From the NCBI GenBank assembly GCA_018500045.2, contig JAHBAQ020000073.1, positions 1-6,468 on the forward strand: 6,468 nucleotides of DNA. The letters run 5' to 3'. This stretch comes from Candidatus Shapirobacteria bacterium (lineage in GTDB: Bacteria; Patescibacteriota; Microgenomatia; UBA12405). A program made the translations under genes and the position numbers. The notes beneath the pieces are model-generated. The model had not been told where the DNA came from. It made no database searches and saw nothing but the letters and a program-made list of their open reading frames with translations. Of the stretch, positions 1 through 4,926 are shown piece after piece. Numbering within the stretch: position 1 is the stretch's first letter; the number at the start of each line of letters is the position of its first letter.

Positions 1-19
1 AGATGTGTATAAGAGACAG
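1..19 (+). other. Tn5 mosaic end / Nextera adapter remnant (not genomic)
   Basis: The first 19 bases, AGATGTGTATAAGAGACAG, are exactly the Tn5 transposase mosaic-end sequence that Nextera-type library kits attach to every fragment. It sits flush at the left edge and is followed directly by coding sequence. It is therefore untrimmed adapter left at a read or contig end, not a transposon in the organism. Read in frame 3 it yields the spurious peptide MCIRDR fused to the real protein downstream. Confidence 0.97.
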
Positions 20-20
20 A

Positions 21-695
21 ATGTTGACGGAGGTAACTAATTGGAGTTTAGTGTTGGGTAAAGTTAATATAAAAAATTTAGTTTTAATTCCATTGAAATT
101 TAGTATTGGCCGAGTTAGTTGGTATCCAAAAAATTGGTATTACTTAATTGGCGGTGGTTGGAGTTTGGTGGTTTTTGGGTTGGCGATAAAACAAATGGTC
201 AAAAATAAAAAATTATTATGGTTACTGATAGCGCCGATAGTTTTGGGGATTTTATTTTCATTTAAATCACCGTTATTACAATATTTTCGATTTATATATT
301 TAGTGCCGATAACAGCTCTGGCCTTGGCAGAGATAAAAAATAAGTGGATTAAATTGGGATTAATTGCAGGTTTTTTGGGGTTTAGCGGTTTTTATTTGTT
401 TAATCCGAGTATGTATCGAGAGGATTGGAAAAGTGTGGCAGCCAGCTTGGCAAACGGGGAAAAAGTGTATATGGTTAGCTCTTTTAATGATCCAATAGTT
501 TTTTATAACCAAACAATTTTAATTAAAGATATTAGGACAATTGAACCAACAGAAGACAAAATCATTTTAATTCCTTATGGAGAAATCTTGCATGGGGTTG
601 ATAGTCACAAAAAACTTGAAAATCTGGGTTATCGGCTAAAAAAACAAAACAATTTCAGAGAAATAGTTACTGAAGAGTGGGAAAAACAAAAATAG
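21..695 (+). CDS. Membrane protein, C-terminal part, probable GT39/ArnT-like glycosyltransferase (5'-truncated)
   Basis: This is the last 224 codons of a gene whose 5' end is cut off by the contig end; the ATG at 21 is simply the first complete genomic codon, not a credible start. The fragment shows about four hydrophobic segments (fragment residues roughly 40-56, 64-77, 90-104 and 110-127) and then a soluble tail of about 95 residues. The tail contains YREDWKSVAASL and later VYMVSSFNDPIVFYN. In PMT/GT39-like GT-C glycosyltransferases the last membrane helix is commonly followed by a charged R-x-x-W segment and a Rossmann-like extracytoplasmic domain of this type, so the class is inferred from architecture and that motif. 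These enzymes transfer a sugar from a polyprenyl-phosphate donor at the outer membrane face. The catalytic Asp/Glu loop would lie in the missing N-terminal half, so activity cannot be judged. It ends in TAG, 94 bases before pyrG. A different polytopic membrane protein family is possible. Confidence 0.65.
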   Translation: MLTEVTNWSLVLGKVNIKNLVLIPLKFSIGRVSWYPKNWYYLIGGGWSLVVFGLAIKQMVKNKKLLWLLIAPIVLGILFSFKSPLLQYFRFIYLVPITALALAEIKNKWIKLGLIAGFLGFSGFYLFNPSMYREDWKSVAASLANGEKVYMVSSFNDPIVFYNQTILIKDIRTIEPTEDKIILIPYGEILHGVDSHKKLENLGYRLKKQNNFREIVTEEWEKQK

Positions 696-705
696 CCTAT
701 TTTTT
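686..705 (+). terminator. Weak terminator-like inverted repeat after the first gene
   Basis: Around the stop codon, AAAAATAG (688-695) is complementary to CTATTTTT (697-704) about a single C, ending in a run of six T. With a realistic loop the stem is about six A-T pairs, so this is a weak intrinsic terminator at best. It overlaps the last codons of the gene. The rest of the gap to pyrG (706-789) shows only the short palindrome AAACATGTTT at 725-734 and the putative pyrG promoter. Confidence 0.3.
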
Positions 706-776
706 GTGGGGATACGTTTTATTTAAACATGTTTTTTGTGATAAAGAAATCCCTTTAATTTGACTTGGGAAGGTTA

Positions 777-782
777 TAGAAT
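777..782 (+). promoter_or_regulatory. Putative -10 element of pyrG (leaderless start)
   Basis: TAGAAT matches TATAAT at five of six positions and ends 7 bases before the pyrG ATG, so transcription would begin at or next to the A of the start codon. There is no good -35 at 17 bp (754-759 reads TTTAAT). A better -35, TTGACT at 760-765, would pair at 17 bp with TATTTT at 783-788, but that would put the start site inside the coding region. The nearest Shine-Dalgarno-like bases (GGGAAGG, 767-773) lie 16 bases from the ATG, too far to be standard. Confidence 0.4.
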
Positions 783-789
783 TATTTTC

Positions 790-2445
790 ATGAAATATAT
801 TTTTGTCACGGGTGGTGTGGTTAGCGGTTTAGGTAAAGGAATAGTCTCAGCTTCAATCGGACTATTACTGAAATCTTCCGGATTTAAAGTTAACCACATT
901 AAAATTGATCCATATTTAAATATTGATGCAGGGACGATGAGACCGGCGGAACACGGGGAAACTTTTGTCACCACTGACGGCGGGGAAATTGATCAGGATT
1001 TAGGAAATTACGAAAGATTTTTGAATCAGAGTTTTTTGAAAGATAATAATATTACTTCAGGTAAAGTTTATAAACAAATTATCGAAAATGAGAGAGCTTT
1101 TAAATATGAGGGTCGAGACGTGGAAATGATCCCGGATGTACCAAATGAAGTAAAACGAAGATTTTATGAATTGGAAAAAGGTTATGATTTTGTAGTAGTA
1201 GAAATTGGTGGAACTACTGGTGATATTGAAAATTTACCTTTCTTGTACGCGGCTAGAGAAGTAGGTCGGGAAAGAGAAACAATGTATGTGATGGTGTCGT
1301 ATGTTCCTTATTTGAGAAATGTGGGAGAAATGAAAACTAAACCGACTCAACATGCAATTTCTGAATTGAGATCGACCGGAATTATGCCGGATATTTTGAT
1401 TACCCGAAGCGAAACCGGGCTGGATACTCCCCGATTGGAAACTTTAGAGAAGAGGTGTTTTTTGAAGGACAATTCAATTTTTGACGATCCGGATTGTTCA
1501 TCGATTTACCGAGTACCATTGGTTTTAGAATCACAAGGATTAATGGACAGAATTCGCAAACATTTTGGAATTAAAAATCATCCAACTAATTTAAAACCAT
1601 GGATGAATATGATTGAAAAAATGGAGAAGGCAAAAAAAACTGTAACCATTGCCTTAGTAGGAAAATACGTAAAGTCAGGAAAAAATAATCATAAGGATGT
1701 ATATGTGTCAGTATTGGAAGCACTAAAACAGGCAGCTATTGCCAGTGATGTCAAAATGGAAATTGAACCAATTGATTCAAGTGATTTTAATCCAAATGAT
1801 TTGAAAAAATATGACGGAATTGTGGCTCCACAAGGTTGGGGCAGCCGAGGAGTAGAAGGAATTATTAAAGCGATAAAAGTGGCTCGAGAAAATAAAATTC
1901 CTTATTTGGGTTTATGTTTTGGAATGCAAATGGCAGTGGTAGAGTTTGCCAGAAACGTACTGAAATTAAAGGGAGCTAATTCGGCTGAGGTTGATGATAA
2001 AACAAAATATCCGGTAATTCATATTATGCCGGACCAATTGGAGTATTTAAAGAAAAAACAATACGGTGGAACAATCAGACTTGGTTCTTGGCCGTGCAAA
2101 ATGACACCAAAAACAAAATTAAGCGAAGCTTATAAAAAATATGGTGATGATAAAGAAGCCCCTTGGTATACAGAAGATAATTTTAAGACAGTTGATAAAA
2201 CTAACGTGGTATTTGAAAGACATCGCCATCGTTATGAAGTGAATAGTGAATATCGAGATCAGTTGGAAAAAATGGGGATGATAATTTCAGGGACTTCACC
2301 TGATGGTCAATTAGTGGAGGCAGTAGAATTGAAAGATCATCCATTTTTTGTGGGAACACAATTTCATCCGGAATATATTGCCAGACCATTGAGACCACAT
2401 CCAATATTTATGGCTTTTGTGGAAGCACTAAAGAAAAAGAAATAA
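790..2445 (+). CDS. pyrG: CTP synthase (glutamine-hydrolysing)
   Basis: Converts UTP, ATP and glutamine to CTP, the last step of de novo pyrimidine nucleotide synthesis; cytosolic and normally tetrameric. The 551-residue product has the full two-domain layout. The N-terminal synthetase domain opens with the P-loop GGVVSGLGKG (K16) and has D70 in the DQDLGNYERF segment, E138 before GGTTGDIE, and KTKPTQHA. The class I glutamine amidotransferase domain starts near residue 293 and carries the nucleophile C376 in LGLCFGMQ, ERHRHRYE (476-483), and H526/E528 in QFHPEY. These correspond to E. coli K18, D72, E140, C379, H515 and E517. The start at 790 is chosen because the family begins with M-x-x-IFVTGGVVS; an in-frame TTG at 760 would add ten unconserved residues. 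Oddities are P-Q-G-W-G (347-351) where most enzymes have P-G-G-F-G, and a longer segment at about 449-472 before the HRHRYE motif. It is convergent with mscL. Confidence 0.98.
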   Translation: MKYIFVTGGVVSGLGKGIVSASIGLLLKSSGFKVNHIKIDPYLNIDAGTMRPAEHGETFVTTDGGEIDQDLGNYERFLNQSFLKDNNITSGKVYKQIIENERAFKYEGRDVEMIPDVPNEVKRRFYELEKGYDFVVVEIGGTTGDIENLPFLYAAREVGRERETMYVMVSYVPYLRNVGEMKTKPTQHAISELRSTGIMPDILITRSETGLDTPRLETLEKRCFLKDNSIFDDPDCSSIYRVPLVLESQGLMDRIRKHFGIKNHPTNLKPWMNMIEKMEKAKKTVTIALVGKYVKSGKNNHKDVYVSVLEALKQAAIASDVKMEIEPIDSSDFNPNDLKKYDGIVAPQGWGSRGVEGIIKAIKVARENKIPYLGLCFGMQMAVVEFARNVLKLKGANSAEVDDKTKYPVIHIMPDQLEYLKKKQYGGTIRLGSWPCKMTPKTKLSEAYKKYGDDKEAPWYTEDNFKTVDKTNVVFERHRHRYEVNSEYRDQLEKMGMIISGTSPDGQLVEAVELKDHPFFVGTQFHPEYIARPLRPHPIFMAFVEALKKKK

Positions 2446-2453
2446 ATTTATTT
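2440..2453. terminator. Palindrome covering both convergent stop codons, possible bidirectional terminator
   Basis: AAATAAATTTATTT is a perfect 14-base palindrome that contains the TAA of pyrG (2443-2445) and, on the other strand, the TAA of mscL (2448-2450). On the plus strand it runs into six T; on the minus strand it runs into a T-rich tract (TTTATTTCTTTTTCTT). The stem is pure A-T, so strength is doubtful, but position and symmetry suit a shared terminator for the two converging genes. Confidence 0.4.
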
Positions 2454-2771
2454 TTTGTCTGATTTCTTCTCGAGACGGTCAAGTTTGAAAAATTTGACAG
2501 AAAAATAGACTACGAGAGCGATGATTAAAAAATCGATGAGGCTGCTAATAAAACTGCCGAAGAGGATTTGAGCTGAGCCAATTTGAAGATACATTTTGTT
2601 TAGGTCGCCAATTTTACCTAAAAATAGGCCAATAACTGGATTAATAATATTGGTAACCAAGGAAGTAACTAATTTAGTGACAGAAGTACCCATAACCACA
2701 CCGATAGCCAAACCAATAACACCTTGAGACTGAATAAATTCAATAAAGCCTTTGAGAGTTTTTTTCATCAT
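2448..2771 (-). CDS. mscL: Large-conductance mechanosensitive channel, short form
   Basis: MscL is a homo-oligomeric (pentameric) inner-membrane pore that opens under membrane tension to release solutes after osmotic downshock. The 107-residue product has a short amphipathic N-terminus (KGFIEFIQSQG), then TM1 with the family's pore-lining pattern GLAIGVVMGTSVTKLV (residues 20-35). Here L21, G24, V25 and K33 line up with E. coli L19, G22, V23 and K31. NPVIGLFLG (about 44-52) leads into the loop, and TM2 (about 68-93) contains SLIDFLIIALVVYFSVKF. A Lys-rich tail (KKSDKK) follows. It is shorter than E. coli MscL (136 residues) because the periplasmic loop and the C-terminal helix are both reduced. 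E. coli D18 is replaced by G20. Two adjacent ATG codons (2769-2771 and 2766-2768) could start it; the outer one is chosen. It lies 16 bases after queA but has its own perfect TATAAT and no Shine-Dalgarno. Confidence 0.94.
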   Translation of the reverse strand: MMKKTLKGFIEFIQSQGVIGLAIGVVMGTSVTKLVTSLVTNIINPVIGLFLGKIGDLNKMYLQIGSAQILFGSFISSLIDFLIIALVVYFSVKFFKLDRLEKKSDKK

Positions 2772-2779
2772 ATATGTTG

Positions 2780-2785
2780 ATTATA
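2780..2785 (-). promoter_or_regulatory. Putative -10 element (TATAAT) of mscL
   Basis: Read on the minus strand this is a perfect TATAAT, placed between the queA stop (2788-2790) and the mscL ATG, 8 bases before that ATG. Initiation would fall at or within a base or two of the start codon. There is no recognisable -35 at 16-18 bp and no Shine-Dalgarno in the gap. Confidence 0.5.
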
Positions 2786-2787
2786 TC

Positions 2788-3822
2788 TCAATAGATAAAC
2801 ATAGCGTCGCCGAAACTAAAGAAACGATATTTATTTTTTATGGCTTGTTGATAAGCAGTAAAAATATTATCTTTACCAGCAAAAGCAGAAACTAACATGA
2901 GAAGACTAGACTCGGGTAAATGAAAATTGGTGATAAGGGCATCGACAAATTTAAATTGATAGGGTGGATAAATAAAGATATTAGTTGATTGTTTACCAGC
3001 AAAAATTTGTTGATTTTTATCGGTGGCCGATTCAAGGGTACGGACAGAAGTGGTGCCGACGGCAATAATTCGTTTACCATTTTGTTTGGCTTGATTTAGG
3101 CGTTTGGCGACAGCTGGTTTGATTTCATAAAATTCAGAATGTAAAGTTTTTGACTGGATATTTTCGGGACGAAGATTTTGAAAAGTACCCAAACCAACAT
3201 GGAGAGTAACGTATTCAATTTGAACACCTTTGGTTTTGAGTTGAGATAAAAGTTTTTTAGTAAAGTGGAGACCAGCAGTAGGAGCCGCAGCCGAACCGGT
3301 TTGTTTGGCGTAAACAGTTTGATATTCGGAACGAATTTGTTGTTCGGTTTGATGAGATTTAATATATGGCGGAATAGGAGTGTGGCCAATTTTGTCGAGA
3401 ACTTGGAAGAATTGGTTATTTTTGTAATTAAATTTAATTTTTATTTGACCAGTGACAGAGTCGCTTTCGGTAACTTGACCAATTAAATTATGTTCAAAAA
3501 TTATTTGGCGGCCAACAGTTGGGCGAGGTTTGGAAATAGCCATCCAGGTGTCACTATTAATTTGATGAATGAGAAGAACTTCGATATCTCCCCCACTATC
3601 TTTTTTGCCAAAAAGACGGGCGGGAAAAACTTTACTTTGATTTAAAACTAAAACATCGTTATGGGTCAATAAATCTAAAATATTATAAAAATGAAGATGA
3701 TCAATTTGGCCGCTATCTTTTTTTAAAGTTAAAAGCCGACAATGGTCGCGTTTATCACTGGGTTTGTTGGCAATTAAAGACTCCGGCAGATTATAGGAGT
3801 AATCAGAAATTTTGAGAGGCAT
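2788..3822 (-). CDS. queA: S-adenosylmethionine:tRNA ribosyltransferase-isomerase
   Basis: QueA transfers and isomerises the ribosyl group of S-adenosylmethionine onto preQ1 at the wobble position (G34) of tRNAs with GUN anticodons, giving epoxyqueuosine in the queuosine pathway. It is a cytosolic enzyme. The 344 residues match the family's normal length end to end. The N-terminus is a typical opening (ISDYSYNLPESLIA), followed by DVLVLNQSKVFPARLFG (56-72), PIPPYIK (149-155), GSAAAPTAGLHFT (176-188), TLHVGLGTF (206-214), AVGTTSVRTLES (254-265) and DALITNFHLPESSLLMLVSA (294-313). It finishes with the usual YRFFSFGDAM near the C-terminus. It ends in TGA exactly where the family ends, supporting the standard stop code. 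It starts 19 bases after tspO ends and has no Shine-Dalgarno, but a TAAAAT 6 bases upstream. No other queuosine gene (tgt, queG) is visible here. Confidence 0.97.
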   Translation of the reverse strand: MPLKISDYSYNLPESLIANKPSDKRDHCRLLTLKKDSGQIDHLHFYNILDLLTHNDVLVLNQSKVFPARLFGKKDSGGDIEVLLIHQINSDTWMAISKPRPTVGRQIIFEHNLIGQVTESDSVTGQIKIKFNYKNNQFFQVLDKIGHTPIPPYIKSHQTEQQIRSEYQTVYAKQTGSAAAPTAGLHFTKKLLSQLKTKGVQIEYVTLHVGLGTFQNLRPENIQSKTLHSEFYEIKPAVAKRLNQAKQNGKRIIAVGTTSVRTLESATDKNQQIFAGKQSTNIFIYPPYQFKFVDALITNFHLPESSLLMLVSAFAGKDNIFTAYQQAIKNKYRFFSFGDAMFIY

Positions 3823-3841
3823 TTGGGTATTTTACCAAATG
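3820..3841 (-). repeat. Inverted repeat enclosing the queA start codon
   Basis: CATTTGG (3820-3826) and CCAAATG (3835-3841) are perfect 7-base inverted arms around an 8-base spacer. One arm contains the queA ATG; the other ends one base short of the tspO stop codon. The spacer holds the putative queA -10. In an RNA that reads through from tspO, this could fold and hide the queA start codon. A transcript starting at the queA ATG itself would lack the upstream arm. Confidence 0.5.
3829..3834 (-). promoter_or_regulatory. Putative -10 element (TAAAAT) of queA
   Basis: On the minus strand TAAAAT matches TATAAT at five of six positions and ends 6 bases before the queA ATG, predicting initiation at the start codon. 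No convincing -35 is visible at 17 bp, where the sequence would lie inside the tspO 3' end, and no Shine-Dalgarno is present. Confidence 0.42.
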
Positions 3842-4315
3842 TTAGTTAAGAATCATGACCGAATAGGTTAGATATGAAGCAAAACTAACCCAAGCCAAAT
3901 AGGGCCAGAGTAAAACGGAAGCAGTTTTATTGTATTCACGGAATTTGATAATGGTCATAAAAATAGCCAACCAAAGAATTAAAATTTCATAAAAAGCGAA
4001 TTTGGGTGAACGAAGACCAAAAAATAAAACCGACCAGAAAAGATTAAGAATTAATTGGACCCAAAACCAGAATAAATTATTTTTCTTATGCCAAACTAAA
4101 TAAAGAGCAATGCCCATAAGGAGAAACAAAAGTGTCCAGACCGGAGCAAAAACCCAAGAGGGTGGGTTGAGGGATGACTTGATAACGTCAGTAACGTACC
4201 AAGTTTTGACTGAACTGGCGGTAAAAAAACTGCCCAAAATTCCAGTACCTTCAGTAATTAAAATACAAAGGATAAGTTTGAGTGGATTAAATTTAGTTTT
4301 ATTTTTCGATTTCAT
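3842..4315 (-). CDS. tspO: TspO/MBR family tryptophan-rich membrane protein
   Basis: The TspO/MBR (translocator protein, peripheral benzodiazepine receptor-like) family comprises small five-helix membrane proteins that bind porphyrins and related ligands; the physiological role in bacteria varies and is debated. The 157-residue product has the family's length and five hydrophobic segments (about 12-32, 53-74, 80-100, 104-124 and 130-153). Hallmarks are visible: NPPSWVFAPVWT (50-61) between TM1 and TM2, NLFWSVLFFG (91-100), and LLWPYLAWVSFASYL (135-149) in TM5. Ten tryptophans sit at 39, 54, 60, 75, 83, 85, 94, 115, 137 and 142. The N-terminus is lysine-rich. It is the first gene of the minus-strand block, divergent from the 4345 gene across only 29 bases, and queA follows after 19 bases. 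Nothing for haem or carotenoid metabolism lies nearby, so the substrate cannot be deduced from context. The symbol is given by family, not proven orthology. Confidence 0.93.
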   Translation of the reverse strand: MKSKNKTKFNPLKLILCILITEGTGILGSFFTASSVKTWYVTDVIKSSLNPPSWVFAPVWTLLFLLMGIALYLVWHKKNNLFWFWVQLILNLFWSVLFFGLRSPKFAFYEILILWLAIFMTIIKFREYNKTASVLLWPYLAWVSFASYLTYSVMILN

Positions 4316-4321
4316 AACTAA

Positions 4322-4327
4322 ATGTTA
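4322..4327 (-). promoter_or_regulatory. Candidate -10 element of tspO
   Basis: On the minus strand TAACAT (four of six matches to TATAAT) ends 6 bases before the tspO ATG, the same spacing as at queA. A better hexamer, TATAGT (4329-4334, five of six), lies 13 bases from the ATG and would give a leader of about 6 bases. Which one is used cannot be decided from sequence. Both lie in the 29-base divergent gap, and TATAGT overlaps the opposite gene's TATAAT. Confidence 0.3.
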
Positions 4328-4332
4328 CACTA

Positions 4333-4338
4333 TATAAT
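4333..4338 (+). promoter_or_regulatory. Putative -10 element (TATAAT) of the 4345 operon
   Basis: This is a perfect TATAAT that ends 6 bases before the ATG at 4345, so transcription should begin at the start codon itself. The only -35-like sequence at 17 bp is TTTCAT (4310-4315), which is poor and lies on the tspO start codon. There is no Shine-Dalgarno upstream of 4345. Confidence 0.5.
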
Positions 4339-4344
4339 TGGTTT

Positions 4345-4926
4345 ATGGGGAAAAAAGCGATTTGGTTGATATTAATAGCCGGAATAGTAATTTCTTGGCC
4401 ACTGTCATTGATAGTTAAACCGGCACATTTTGATAAGGCAACAATTTTTTATCCGATAACCGAGCAGGAAAAATGGAATTTTGAAAAACGATTAGCTTTG
4501 GACACCAGTAGATTTAAGAAGGTCTATTATAATAAAACAACGGTAATTAAGGAAAGATATTTAAAAAATTTTTTGGTGATGTTGGATTTAAATAATTATT
4601 TTTTTGGGATGCACCCCAGAGAGGATGTGTCTGGGGTGGATTATCGGTTTAAATATCCGTTTGTCACCATAATATTTTTGATATTAGCAATAAAGGCAAC
4701 CGTAAACAATAAAAAATATATCAAAGTGTGGTTAATATTTTTGGCGGAAATATTTTTACTCTCTTTGATGAAGCAAATTGATGGCTGGGATGCCATTTTA
4801 TTTTTGCCGCTGACTTATTTATTAAGTATTGGGTCGAGAGAATTGAATAAATATAAATTTTCCTGGGTGATTAATTTGGCAGTAATAATATTAATGGCAA
4901 TAGAAATTGGGAGGTTGTTAATATGA
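4345..4926 (+). CDS. Unrecognised membrane protein, resembles the C-terminal half of a GT-C glycosyltransferase
   Basis: I do not recognise a named family for this 193-residue protein. It has an N-terminal hydrophobic anchor (residues 5-24), a long polar stretch (25-102), then four hydrophobic segments (about 103-119, 125-143, 149-163 and 172-191). The polar stretch and first following helix can be laid without gaps against the downstream glycosyltransferase. NNYFFGMHPRED (83-94) falls opposite PRYLFGLGDPGP of that protein, and both are followed by a helix containing a PF pair (105-106 here, 314-315 there). No D-E catalytic pair of GT-C enzymes is seen near its N-terminus. It may therefore be a partner or a reduced paralogue rather than an active transferase. 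The ATG at 4345 follows a perfect TATAAT by 6 bases; no upstream extension looks coding. Its TGA stop overlaps the next gene's ATG, so the two are almost certainly one operon and translationally coupled. Confidence 0.7.
   Translation: MGKKAIWLILIAGIVISWPLSLIVKPAHFDKATIFYPITEQEKWNFEKRLALDTSRFKKVYYNKTTVIKERYLKNFLVMLDLNNYFFGMHPREDVSGVDYRFKYPFVTIIFLILAIKATVNNKKYIKVWLIFLAEIFLLSLMKQIDGWDAILFLPLTYLLSIGSRELNKYKFSWVINLAVIILMAIEIGRLLI
4910..4915 (+). promoter_or_regulatory. Shine-Dalgarno sequence GGAGGT for the 4923 gene
   Basis: A perfect GGAGGT lies inside the end of the upstream gene, 7 bases before the ATG at 4923. It fixes that start and shows that the organism's ribosomes do use anti-Shine-Dalgarno pairing, in contrast to the operon-leading genes of this window. 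Confidence 0.8.

Noticed and set aside
1..19. A genuine Tn5/IS50-type transposon end in the genome
   Set aside because: The mosaic end is a synthetic hybrid used in library kits, it is flush with the sequence edge, and there is no transposase or second end.
3..20. ATG at 3 as the start of the first gene
   Set aside because: It lies within the Tn5 mosaic-end adapter; the MCIRDR peptide is an artefact and the real gene is truncated.
767..773. GGGAAGG as a Shine-Dalgarno for pyrG
   Set aside because: It is 16 bases from the ATG at 790, beyond the usual 5-10, and inside rather than upstream of the TTG alternative.
760..789. TTG at 760 as the pyrG start, adding ten residues
   Set aside because: CTP synthases begin a few residues before IFVTGGVVS; the extension has no conserved residues and the ATG at 790 fits the family N-terminus.
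774..974. Minus-strand open frame of 66 codons over the pyrG start, and another at 2201-2404
   Set aside because: Both are antisense to highly conserved pyrG motifs; no independent coding evidence.
2892..3389. Open frames of 62 and 97 codons on the minus strand in this stretch
   Set aside because: Both are out-of-frame shadows of queA, whose frame carries family motifs throughout.
2788..4926. Alternative genetic code with TGA as glycine
   Set aside because: queA ends in TGA exactly at the family C-terminus, and the TGA at 4924-4926 sits in a classical ATGA overlap with a Shine-Dalgarno before it.
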